In this document: one piece after another, positions 46,878 through 56,524 of the stretch
Layout of the letters: each line of letters begins with the position of its first letter
Position numbering within the stretch: the first letter of the stretch is position 1
NCBI GenBank assembly: GCA_030077755.1
Contig: JAQJZZ010000002.1
Span: 1,054,001-1,118,000 of the forward strand
Direction of reading: 5' to 3'
From: Filosporella fistucella
Taxonomy: Eukaryota > Ascomycota > Leotiomycetes > Helotiales
Length of the DNA: 64,000 nt
Made by a program: the position numbers and the translations under genes
Notes under the pieces: model-generated
What the model was told of the DNA's origin: nothing
The model's database searches: none
The model's input: the letters and a program-made list of their open reading frames with translations, nothing else

Positions 46878-49408
46878 CTATAACCCATCAAACCCATCAA
46901 ATGACCCACTAAAGAAATCCAAACTAGGTTGGAAATGATGTCCCGCGCCATGCATAGAAGATACATCCACTTCCAAATCCATAAATAGATCCATATCCAT
47001 GTTAAAATCGCCTAGATTCTGTATACCTTGCATATCCCCATTTTGGAAACCGGTGAATGTATCTCTGCTTTGGTCAATCAGTGTCCTAAAGCTCAGGTTA
47101 GGAGAAAGCTTACCCATAAAATCCCGTCCATGTATCTAAATCTCCATTCTCACCGATACCGGTATTACTCTCATTAGTTTCCTCCTTCTTTACTCCCATT
47201 TTCTTCAATCGCATTGGTAGCTCTTGTACCACACTCTTACAAAAGCCAACTTGCTCCATGTCTCCCAGCACACTAACGCAAAACTCAATATCCCTCCGCA
47301 ATTCATCCTTCTCATTCCTAGCCAATTCCAGGCTGAGTATCATGATGATTTTCAACGTGCATACACAATCAAATGTCACCAGAGAACTGAGACTACCGTC
47401 TGCGCTCATAGTACGGAGAACAGAGATAGCATTCCGTGCTGCATCAATACAGATATCACCGAGGGTATTAAACCATGTTTTCTTGGCTTTGGTAAGAGGT
47501 GTTGGACTTGAGCCAGCTGGTGAGGTTGTATTTGATGGAGAAGAGGCACGAACCGCGAGGTAGAGAAGGAATGGTTGAGTAAGGAGCATCATTGCGTTCC
47601 AGTAATTTAGATGGAGGATACCAATTGAGCGTTTGTGTGTGGGTGCAACTGGAACACCCCATTTCAAGTGTGAAGGCATAGAAGATAGCCAAGATTGGAG
47701 AGCAGTTATTATTTGGGATACTGCTGCGAAAGAGATTTTGCGGTTGTCTGTTGAGTGTGAAGGGTATATTGTAGTGATTATAGAGCGTTTGAGACGATTG
47801 AGTGATACTGAGATTGGAAGTGTGGAAAGAGGTGTGTTTGGACCTGGATTTAAAATCTAGATGCGTGAGTCCTGCTATTGAGAAGCGTCATAAAATGGTA
47901 CTCAACTTACCTGTTCCGATGGCAGAGGAGTCTGGATTTGAAGACTTCTCTCATCACTCACACACGGGCTTCCACAGCGAGAGGCTATTTCTTGGTCCAT
48001 GATATATAATGTCCACCATATCCTCCTGTTTTGCTGACGCGTTACTGGGCTTTGGGTGGTAGGTGATTGATCGTGTTGTAGACCCAAGGAAAAAGCAATC
48101 TGCATGCTTGTTCCCATGTAGAGATAAGATGTAATTCTGAATTTGAATGTGAGGAGTGCCAAACTCTGAATGATCTGTTAGTCCGAGGCTTAAATGATTG
48201 AATGGTGTACTCGCCAGTATGGCCAGAGCCCGTATGCTGTCAATATCAGCTTCATCATGTACTGCCGGAACAAGTGTTTTGGCTAGGACAAGATAGTCGT
48301 CCGAAGTCTTCAGATCAGGCTGTTTATGGCTTCCAAATGATGCGAAATTGTCATAGATTGGCTTTGAGTTGCTTCCCGAAGCAGCTCCAAGGGCAAAAAT
48401 GGCATAAAGTGAACATAACCATGAACTGCTTGCATCCCCTCCCCCACTCATATAAGTGTCATCCAACCTCGCATGGAATTGCTCGACAGGGTAAAGCCAA
48501 TATATACAGTGTACCTCCTCAAAAAACCTGGAAACGTAATGGTCACAGTGTTCCCGAGGAGGCAAGTATGGATGAGTGGGCGACAAGACATCTTCCAATA
48601 ACCTTACTCTTTCAGGTTTCTGAGGAGGAAAATCATCTTTAGGAGGGAGTATAATTTTAGATTCTTCAATCTCTGGACTTGGTGGATCTTTTATCGAGCA
48701 GACCGCAGCATTAAATGCGATTTCCGAGTATGCTCCAACATATCCTTTTTGATCTTAGCTTTCTCTCATAGCACAACGTAGAATCACTTACGGTATTCGC
48801 CCAAGGAGTCCTTCATTAAACATCCAAGCTGTTCATGCAAATCTCCTATCTCTTCGCTCTCCGCCTCGCTATCATTGTGGCTCCCCGTATTGTCAAGTTC
48901 GTTTCCTGTCGGGTCGCAGACCTTGTTTGCTTGTTGAGGAGGACTATTTCCAATTTTTAAATCATTCGCTATGGCTCTGAGTGTTTCAAGGTTGAGTTCT
49001 TCCTGCGGCAAGAAGTGACGGAGAATATTCATTGAGCATCGGTATTCTTCCTCGGAGACATGATAGTATGGTCGTTGTTTGGGACGATTGGCAACACCAC
49101 ACTCAGCTCCAATATGCGCGCAGTATCTGCAAGGGCCTGGGACTTTATGGTGTTAGACTTCTTCATATATGGAAGGAGCTTTCAAGTTTAGGTTCGGCAG
49201 CGCATCTTAATTTTGGGCTTCGGGGATACGAACCTGGATCAATACACTTTATTGTTAGTCTTTTTGCAGTCTTCATGATTAGAGGACTTACTTTCGTTTT
49301 CCTACTCTTACAGCGATCGCAGCTCTTGGGCGTCCTCACTTTCTTCGTCTTTGCTTGCTGGGATGCGGAGCTTCCTCTCCGAACAGCTCCTATCTGATTC
49401 TCTGTCAT
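46878..49408 (-). CDS. Zn2Cys6 binuclear-cluster transcription factor
   Basis: Seven exons: 49408-49292, 49246-49234 (13 nt), 49136-48792, 48744-48215, 48165-47911, 47856-47114 and 47064-46878, giving 729 residues in phase. Spliced, the DNA-binding domain is CDRCKSRKTKCIDPGPCRYC then AHIGAEC, a perfect C-X2-C-X6-C-X5-C-X2-C-X6-C. The 13-nt exon encodes the middle (CIDPG). The fungal-specific regulatory domain follows (YLYMGTSMQIAFSLGLQHDQ and RRIWWTLYIMDQEIASRCGS). Intron 4 appears to use a GC donor (CTG|GCGAGT) with a CTAAC branch site. The C-terminal exon is Phe/Asp/Met-rich (GDFNMDMDLFMDLEVDVSS), a plausible activation segment. It sits between enzyme genes whose promoters share a CGG-N10-CCG element, so it is the natural candidate local regulator. 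The exon 6 to 7 join is the least certain: without it the protein stops after GFYG. Confidence 0.85.
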
Positions 49409-49921
49409 TGTCCAGCTGTTTGGCGATATATAAATTGTTCAAAACTATCCTCGATAGATCAATGGGGGAAGAGCATTAAAGAGAAGGTTGAAACATTGTC
49501 AATTGCCATCTTACCAACACCTCCAAAAGATCTACCGCCGGAGACAATAGGTTGGGTAAGAGGATTCGGGGAGGAGTTCCAGGGTCCATGCAGTTGGCTG
49601 CAGCCGCATGAAGGTGCGGGGTACTTCAGGGGGGGCGAAATGGGTACAGTGGGCGGGGATGCCCCGCTGCTGGGGCGACATGACAGGTCTCGAACAAAGG
49701 CTAGTAAAAGCCTTCATAATTCATTGTGTCGGCAGTTATTATGCTGGTGGACGTCCAAAATCCGCCAGAGGAAAAGTACGAAAGAGTATGGAATACTGTA
49801 AGAAGATTATCAGCAATGCTATGTTGATGCTATAATGTAGGTATAAAATCTATTCGTCAAGAATCCGAAAGCATCAGCCTAAATATCAAGACTTGTGCTC
49901 CCAACATACATATTGCACTCC
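49409..49921. promoter_or_regulatory. Regulator promoter with inverted CGG/CCG repeats
   Basis: 513 bp upstream of the Zn2Cys6 gene. It contains CCG-N10-CGG (everted) at 49604-49619 and the inverted repeat GCGGGG-ATG-CCCCGC at 49653-49667. Both could be autoregulatory sites. Locally GC-rich compared with the surroundings. Confidence 0.45.
49653..49667. promoter_or_regulatory. Inverted repeat GCGGGG-N3-CCCCGC
   Basis: A perfect 6-bp inverted repeat around ATG, 245 bp upstream of the regulator start. It contains CGG-N7-CCG, a Zn2Cys6-type arrangement with a spacing different from that seen at the enzyme promoters. Confidence 0.45.
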
Positions 49922-51573
49922 TCACTCGCCAATTTTGATCAGCACACTCTTCGTCTCCAAGAAATTGTTCATGCTGTGGAAAATTCCTTCTCTGCCTATA
50001 CCACTTCCTTTAAATCCACCAAATGGTGTATCTTTGCCTGTGAATGGGCTTGTGCAATTGACACCAACGGTTCCAGCTTCCAAGCCCTTTGCAAATTTCA
50101 GTGCTCGGTCGATATTCTTTGTGAAAACAGAGGCGTATAGGCCGTATTCTGTGTTATTTGCCTTGGAAAGTGCTTCCTCTTCTGTTTTAAAGATATTGAT
50201 GTTGACGACTGGCCCAAAAATTTCTTCCTTCATCACGACTGAATCTTCTGGAGTTTCGAGGAAGATAGTGGGTTGAATGAAGTATCCAGTCTCTGAGGGT
50301 GATCCTCCTCCTAGTAAAAGTTTCCCATCTTTCTTGCCAATGTCGAGATACCGGAGAACGTTGTCATATTGAGCTTCTGAGAATGTGTCAGAAATTGTCA
50401 CCCGCTTGAGATGAGATACACTTACTATCTGCCTGCGGTCCATGATTGGTTCCAGGGAGTGTGGGATCTCCAACCTTCACCGGTTCAAACTTGCTCTTGA
50501 ATAGCTCAATAAACTTCTCCGCAATTGTATCCTGCACATAGATTCTTGTATTCGCCATGCAAACTTGGCCACTGTTGGATTGCACTGAAAATTGGGTAGC
50601 TTGTGCAGCAACTTCCAAATCTGCATCATCGAAAACAATTGCTGGTGACTTTCCTCCAAGCTCAAGCATAACTACTTTCAGATTAGATTTTGCAGCCGCT
50701 GTCTGTATGAGTCGGCCTGTCCGAGTTGACCCCGTAAATGACAGTGCTCGTACATCCATGTGGTGACTTAGTACGGATCCCGAGACCTGACCAAAACCTG
50801 TTATGACATTGATGACTCCAGGTGGGAATCCAGCCTCTTTTATGAAATGAGCTACCCTAGCGGACTTCATAACGTCAGTATCCTGCCTCCAATAAATGGA
50901 ATATACTCACTGTCAAAGGGGCCTTTTCACTACTCTTCAGAATTACTGTATTGCCTGCAGCTAGTGCTGGAGCAACTTTACTTGCGAAGAACAGCAGAGG
51001 AACGTTCCAAGGGGTAATGGCAGCTACAACTCCGAATGGCTGTCTGAAGGTCAAATTAACATAGCCAGGTGTGTTCAGACTTGATGTGCCTTGAGGATTG
51101 TAACCTGCTTCAGAGTAATGATCAAATGTGCCCGCAAAAGCATGGGCATCTATATATGCCGAGATAGGCTTTCCCATGGACAAAGCTTCAAGATGCGCCA
51201 GTTCATTATTATGCTCCCTGACTAGTGCTGCTAACTTCTTGAAATACTTTGAGCGAGCTTCAACGGGGAGAGCAGCCCATGCTGGCTGTGCTGCTTTGGC
51301 GGCTGCTACAGCTCGATCTGTGTCTTGTTCAGATGCTTCGTAGACTAAATATTATATCAGCTTGAGTTGGATATTCGAACAGTTCCGATAGACCTTTTGC
51401 AACCAATTCTAGAGATTTGGGCGAAATGAGGTCGAACGTCTTTCCATGTGACGATTCTGAGAACTATCATATTGTTATTTAGCCAAGCTCTCCTCCCCGG
51501 ATGAAGCTTCACAAACCTCGCCGTTGATGAACAGTCGAGTCTCAATTTTCTTGATAGTGTCTGTGGCAGTCAT
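49922..51573 (-). CDS. NAD(P)-dependent aldehyde dehydrogenase
   Basis: Five exons (51573-51517, 51463-51394, 51344-50911, 50864-50426 and 50376-49922) give 484 residues in phase. Family motifs: FGVVAAITPWNVPLLFFASK, the NAD-binding KSSEKAPLT and FTGSTRTGR, the general base Glu in MLELGGKSPAIVFDDADLE, the nucleophilic Cys in SNSGQVCMANTRIYV, and EIFGPVVNINIFKTEEEALS. The C-terminal GTVGVNCTSPFTGKDTPFGG is conserved too. The length is that of class 1/2-like enzymes such as vanillin or salicylaldehyde dehydrogenases. In this cluster it could oxidise hydroxybenzaldehydes to hydroxybenzoates for the divergent decarboxylase. Exact substrate is not readable from sequence. The regulator gene lies immediately downstream in the same orientation. 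A CGG-N10-CCG element is 188 bp upstream. Confidence 0.92.
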
Positions 51574-52083
51574 TTTAAGAGGAAACGAAATTGAATTTCA
51601 GCAATGAGAACAGAAAGTATTTTGCAAAAGTGGAATGCGAAAAGAATTGATATCCATTTTGCAACCGTCCATGATCCTTGTGTGTTGGCGGGGTCAGAGA
51701 AGCGTTGTGGGGTTCGCCCCTGAAGAATGAATTATCATCACGTGCCCGTGTCTCCCTTTTCGGGTCGATCTTTCCGACTCTCATTCGGCAGAATCGATGC
51801 AGCTTTCTTTCGATATCGATTTCTAATGTGATTTTGCATCTTCAGCCTGTTCATGCATATGCACGGCACCATGAACCCCTCCAAGTGGAAGCAATTGAGA
51901 ATGGAAGAGCTACCCATGAAGCTTGCCCCGCTCCTCAAGGACATGAGCTCTGTTGTGAGTCTGCAAAGCTTCTGAATGTAGTTGGGCGCCTACCCAATCT
52001 CTGCAGATTATATTATTGTGTTGTTTCCTATGAGATTTATCCTCTGCTACATTTATTGAGTATAAGGAAGCACCAACATCAAG
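51574..52083. promoter_or_regulatory. Bidirectional promoter, aldehyde dehydrogenase / decarboxylase
   Basis: 510 bp between divergent starts. Contains CACGTG at 51739-51744 and the extended CGG-N10-CCG element at 51761-51779. Confidence 0.6.
51761..51779. promoter_or_regulatory. CGG-N10-CCG element (extended CGGGTC-N7-CCGACT)
   Basis: CGG at 51761-51763 and CCG at 51774-51776, identical in its 12 outer bases to the element at 44609-44627. It lies 188 bp upstream of the aldehyde dehydrogenase start and 323 bp upstream of the decarboxylase start. Confidence 0.6.
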
Positions 52084-53217
52084 ATGAGAGGAACAATTGC
52101 CATTGAAGAAGCTATCATCGACCCTGCTGGAGTAGCTTCCCTCTCAGGATGGCAGACACTTCTCGCACCGTCCTCCACCGATCTTCCAGCAACTCTCTCA
52201 TTCCATGAAAAACGTCTGCTTGACATCCATGAATCCCGACTTTCGGCCATGGATGACCATGGTGTCGAATACATGCTCCTCTCCCTCACGTCTGCGGGCT
52301 GTCAAGGCGAACCTTCGCCTCCAAAAGCAGAATCAATGGCAAGAGTAGCAAATGATTATCTTGCAGGGGAAGTTGCGAAGAATCCAAAGAGATTCGGGGC
52401 ATTGGCAGCACTATCCATGCACAATCCTATTCAAGCAGCCGAAGAGCTTCGTCGTTGTGTGAAAGAGCTAGGCATGTTTGGTGGACTGGTTAATGACTAT
52501 CAAAGTGTAGGTGAGGATGGAGGAGGAAAAGTGTACTTCGATACCGCCGATTATGACCCCTTTTGGGAGGTGGTGCAAGAGCTGGATGTGCCGATATATT
52601 TCCATCCCCGATATGCTATCAAACAGGATTTGGAAGACGGAACAAAATACGGAGACAGAAAACATCTGCTGGGTGCGGCTGTACAATTCCATCTAGATTT
52701 GAGCTTTCATCTCTATGCCATGTGTTCAAGTGGGGTATTTGATAGATTTCCCAAGGTACAGATTGTAGCAGGACATTTGGGGGAGAAGTGCGTAATTGAC
52801 ATTTGAAAAGGGATAAATGAAGCACTGCTGACTCTTGAAATAGTATTCCGTTCAATCTTTGGCGAGCGTGTCATTGGTACAATCATCCATTCAAGAAGGG
52901 GACGAGACCAAGTAAGGAGGACTACAAGTATTACTTCACACATAACGTGCACATCACGACTTCAGGCAACTTCTCAACTGCTGGACTCAAATTTTGTATC
53001 GATGAGCTTGGGGTGGACAGATGCATGTATGCTATTGGTGAGTAAAGTCAAACTATGGAGATGAACGACTTAAGCTGACCCTGATCCAGATACACCGTAT
53101 GAGGTTGTGAAGGATGGGCAAGATTGGTGGAAGACTGTTGATTTACCTGGAAATCAAAAGGAGCTGGTAGGCAGAACAAATGCAATCAGACTGTTCAAGC
53201 TGCCTCTTGAAGAATAG
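52084..53217 (+). CDS. Amidohydrolase-family decarboxylase, 2,3-dihydroxybenzoate decarboxylase-like
   Basis: Three exons (52084-52787, 52844-53037 and 53090-53217) give 341 residues in phase, the length of Aspergillus 2,3-dihydroxybenzoate decarboxylase. Metal ligands of the ACMSD/gamma-resorcylate decarboxylase subgroup are present: Glu in TIAIEEAIID, His in VPIYFHPRYAI, a second His in IVAGHLGENIPFN, and Asp in MYAIDTPYEVVK. Other blocks are RFGALAALSMHNPIQAAEEL, SSGVFDRFPKVQI and VHITTSGNFSTAGLKFCIDE. These enzymes remove CO2 from ortho-hydroxybenzoates (2,3-dihydroxybenzoate, salicylate, resorcylate). Here it would act after the divergent aldehyde dehydrogenase. The aspartate motif reads IDTPYE where typical members have IDYPFE, a small substitution near the active site that may alter substrate choice. 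Confidence 0.88.
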
Positions 53218-53787
53218 AATTTGGAATAGCAAACAAAAGATTCATACTTCTCTCCCGTTTCCAATATTTGAATCTGGGATACGTCACACAACCCTCCAGG
53301 CACGAAGTCAAGAACTACACCAAAATGAATGCTAAGCATTGACCCCCAATCTAGTTTGAATTAGATACATATATTCTAATAGGACTCTCACACACATCGG
53401 CCGTCAACAAACCAGCTCCTTTGGTCTAGTGGTTTGGCAATTCAATACGGTATGCGGATTGGAATCAAATGGTAATACATTTGGGGTGGAGCGGTTCGTA
53501 AGAATCGCGGTGAAACCTTTTGTTCCGAAAACCAATTTTTTTTGGCGCAGAAGGTAACAAGAATTTCATTAAATTTCAAGTTTCTTTTGGCTACTGGTAG
53601 GCTTATGATCAATTTTTGCAACACTGTGTAGAGGCAAATCTTTTAAGGCGTTGGTGCTTATAAACACAGGCAGTAGTTCAATTCTTTTTCCTTCACTTCA
53701 AAAGTTATCTCTTGTGGATTGGAACGATTCTCTTCTTCTGAATTCTGCTAGTTCTTGATACTCGGAAACTCTTCACTCTCCTCCCAA
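53218..53787. other. Convergent spacer with a tRNA-like fragment
   Basis: 570 bp of AT-rich 3' flank between the decarboxylase and the SnoaL-like gene. The only notable element is a tRNA-like 5' half at 53415-53475. Confidence 0.5.
53415..53475 (+). other. tRNA-Gln-like fragment (A-box present, B-box decayed)
   Basis: GCTCCTTTGGTCTAGTGGTT followed by TGGCAATTC matches the 5' half of a fungal tRNA-Gln (D-arm A-box TGGTCTAGTGGTTTGG). The expected T-arm GGTTCGAATCC is reduced to GGATTGGAATCA and no proper acceptor 3' strand closes it. It is probably a relic or chance match, not a working tRNA. Confidence 0.35.
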
Positions 53788-54669
53788 CTACACCTTCTTA
53801 ACAGTCTCCTCCAGCGTCAACGCGGGCAAACTCGAACTAACATCCTTCCCATACTCCGGCGCCCTCAAATCATCCTCCTTGACCATCTCCCCGGTAACAG
53901 GATGCGCATAATGAAACGGCACAACTCTAGTATCAGGCCACAACATCATCTGCTCTACAATCTCATCCGGACCCATAGGACTCTCAGGAAATGTCCCATT
54001 ATCCACAGGCACAAACTCTCCAATCTCCTTATTACTCCATCCTCTATCAAAATCCGCGTGCCAGAAGGGGAAGTATTTCAGTTTCCAGATCTTCCAGATG
54101 CCGTTCTCTTTGATATACTCGTTCTCGTAGACGCCACCTTCCCACCATTGAGCTTGTCCCCGCGGGTGAGTCTCGTAGATGGATTTGTGCGTGCCTGCTG
54201 ACATGAGAGCGCGGAAACGACCGCAGGCGCGGTCGCCGGAGGGAGAGACGTCAATGATATCTTGCATTTGGGCGTGGTCCAGGAGGAAACCGTGGACGGG
54301 GCCGTTACGGCCTGCTACGAAACGGCCGGCGAAGCGGTCGATGTAGAGACGTTTTACGCCTGCTTTGTGTCTGTACCTGCCGCCGAGGAATTCGACAAAG
54401 GTGGCTGGGTCATCGGCGTAGAGATCTACTACCTGGTTGAAGTTAGAATGTGTTTGAGGTTTGGATTTTTAGAAATTTACTTCTTGGTAAAGACATTTGT
54501 CTAGATAGTAACCATATTTGTAGTGAAGTTTCTTGATTTCAGATTCATCTTCAGAGCAGATTAGCTATGTATCTCTCTATAAAATCCACAAATTCATACC
54601 ACTCAATCTTGTGACTTCCTTCTGTAAAGATTCAACGAGCTTCTTGAGCTCGGCTACTTCGTTACTCAT
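53788..54669 (-). CDS. SnoaL-like / scytalone-dehydratase-fold protein
   Basis: Three exons (54669-54600, 54548-54481 and 54432-53788) give 260 residues in phase. It opens with a short coiled coil (MSNEVAELKKLVESLQKEVT), then IKKLHYKYGYYLDKCLYQEV and VDLYADDPATFVEFLGGRYR, the typical start of SnoaL_4 alpha+beta-barrel proteins. Later comes GPVHGFLLDHAQMQDIIDVS and an aromatic-rich region (GGVYENEYIKENGIWKIWKL, KYFPFWHADFDRGWSNKEIG). The fold covers polyketide cyclases, dehydratases and ring hydroxylases' small subunits, so the reaction cannot be named. His and Tyr/Asp residues lining the cavity (YKYGYYLDKC, HGFLLDHAQ) suggest a catalytic pocket. A CGG-N10-CCG element with TTCGGC-N8-GCCGAA symmetry lies 198 bp upstream, tying it to the neighbouring enzymes. 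Confidence 0.8.
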
Positions 54670-55492
54670 TTCAAAATGGTTGGTATCGACGACTGGCTTG
54701 AAAACTCTATTGACTGAGCCAAGAACCCCATTTTGTCGTCGACACCAGTATGTTATACTCTACTCGCATAGCAATCGCTACAATCAATCCGAATAATATC
54801 AAATATCCGCATGCACAATTCCGCTCCCATGGTGATCTGCGTGCAAGCTCTGCCTGTTGATAAATTCGGCTGTATTCTGCCGAAAGTGATTGGCTGTGGG
54901 TTCGGGAACGTCAGCACAGCATCTTCTGCATTGCATTCGAGTGGTGATGAAGATTATTCAGTTGTACAGAGTTCATAATTTCATATTGTTCTGATGATGA
55001 CGCTAGATAGCTCGCATCACGTTCTTTATCATGTTGCGAAATCGATTTGTGGTTTCGAATCACCACAATCTCGAGCAAGCGGTGTTCACTTACAGAGGAA
55101 CACTCTCTGTCACATATTCATCCATCTCACGCAGTGTAAATTAATGGACCAGATGTCCCCCAGCTTCTTCGTTCTTGAATGTTTCAATTGCGGACTGCAA
55201 ATCTTCTCTTGTCTTTTCTCCCGCCGATCTCATTTCTATTTGCTCTGGGATTCGACACCTGTTGAACCAACTGTAAATGTCTCTATGAAAGGCAGTTTTA
55301 AAACCAGTTCTTGGGGAATAATTTACTTTCCTGTATCTTTGAGAATAGCCGCAACATACATATCTTATAAACATTCGATCAGGTACCAATTTTTAAGATG
55401 TCGTGATTGATAATTATATTCACACCCTGATTGGCCGTCACTAGATACAAAAGGTATGTAAACCGATATGCAATCTGCAAACATAGAGTACC
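54670..55492. other. SnoaL-like gene promoter and spacer
   Basis: Contains the CGG-N10-CCG element at 54867-54882. A 77-codon minus-strand frame from an ATG near 55374 to 55141 ends in a hydrophilic stretch (EQIEMRSAGEKTREDLQSAI) that looks protein-like but has no partner exons that I can identify; it is left unannotated as a gene. Confidence 0.45.
54864..54885. promoter_or_regulatory. CGG-N10-CCG element within TTCGGC-N8-GCCGAA
   Basis: CGG at 54867-54869 and CCG at 54880-54882, inside a longer perfect inverted repeat TTCGGC...GCCGAA. It lies 198 bp upstream of the SnoaL-like gene start. Confidence 0.55.
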
Positions 55493-56524
55493 TTAGAATT
55501 TGTGGAAGTGCTTCCTAGCCTCCTCTGCCAGATGTCTGGGAGCCATAACACTAAATTTTGAGTCATCATTCTCCAGCCAGAAATCATGAATGATTCCACG
55601 CTTCTGCCCACTGCTTGTGACTGGGACTTTGCCAGATATAATCTTTTTGAAAAGCGTCTGGACATCCAGAATCATTTCTTCGGCGTCTCCATCATGAGTG
55701 AGGTGACCACAACCAATCTGGACCCTTGGGGCTTTCGTCTGACTCCCACCATGCTGTCTTTTCAATTCTTGATTCTTGTGAATAGCAAATGACAAGAGCA
55801 ATTCCAAAGATGCCATATAGTTGATCCAGTTGCCACCCTCCTCAGGAAATATGATAGCTGCTTGCGTGGCTGGAAGGCCTGGCACTTGGCCTGAGTCATC
55901 AGGTAGCTCGGGAATAGGTACCCTTCGTTTTCTTTCATAGAATGTATCTCCAACATACAGATGATGTTCATCGATATCATACCATGCGAGTGAATCTGGA
56001 GTATGTCCAGGTATGTGTAAAAATTGAATGCGAAATGGTGTATCTGAGAGTGATAAAAAGCTCATATGCCTTGCCCAACGCGAGACAATGTATTTTGGAG
56101 TAGGCACATTGATATACTTGCACAAAGAATGCTTGGGAAGGTCTTTAAGAATGAAGTCCCGATCATTGCCCGAGGCTATAATGATAGGATCCGCTGACAA
56201 AAATGGGGGAATACCGAGAATATGATCGTAATGACAATGGGAACAAACGATGACATATTTTTTCTCGCCATTGGGATTCAAACATTGGTCTCCATTTATT
56301 GACAGTGGCCATGACTCGAGATATTGCCGAAGTGAAGTGATGGAGCGATCTTTGCACCGAGATGCATTGCAACCAGTGTCTGTGATCAAGATATGATCTG
56401 GAAATATCTTGACAAATATGTTGGGCTGCTCTCCATATGTATCGTCTTCGATAACAAGGAAAGTTGACCTATTCACCCTCCTGCTGATGAAGCTCGTAGT
56501 CGTTTTTTGAGATTGGGCGACCAT
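55493..56524 (-). CDS. Metallo-beta-lactamase-fold hydrolase
   Basis: Single exon, 343 residues. The first ATG is at 56524 (MVAQSQKTTTSFISRRVN); the frame upstream has no ATG. The zinc motif HxHxDH is CSHCHYDHILGIPPF, preceded by the Asp of LITDTGCNAS. Later metal ligands are IPGHTPDSLAWYDID, LYVGDTFYERKRRVPIPE and probably IGCGHLTHDGDAEEM. This is the glyoxalase II/lactonase/arylsulfatase superfamily, so the substrate could be a lactone, thioester or aryl ester. In this cluster it might open a lactone or ester of the aromatic substrate. That is inference, as is the link by a degenerate CGG-N10-ACG site 184 bp upstream. Confidence 0.85.
   Translation of the reverse strand: MVAQSQKTTTSFISRRVNRSTFLVIEDDTYGEQPNIFVKIFPDHILITDTGCNASRCKDRSITSLRQYLESWPLSINGDQCLNPNGEKKYVIVCSHCHYDHILGIPPFLSADPIIIASGNDRDFILKDLPKHSLCKYINVPTPKYIVSRWARHMSFLSLSDTPFRIQFLHIPGHTPDSLAWYDIDEHHLYVGDTFYERKRRVPIPELPDDSGQVPGLPATQAAIIFPEEGGNWINYMASLELLLSFAIHKNQELKRQHGGSQTKAPRVQIGCGHLTHDGDAEEMILDVQTLFKKIISGKVPVTSSGQKRGIIHDFWLENDDSKFSVMAPRHLAEEARKHFHKF

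Noticed and set aside
55141..55374. 77-codon minus-strand frame ending in a charged helix-like stretch
   Set aside because: Looks somewhat protein-like but has no recognisable family, no joining exons, and lies between two genes with complete ends.
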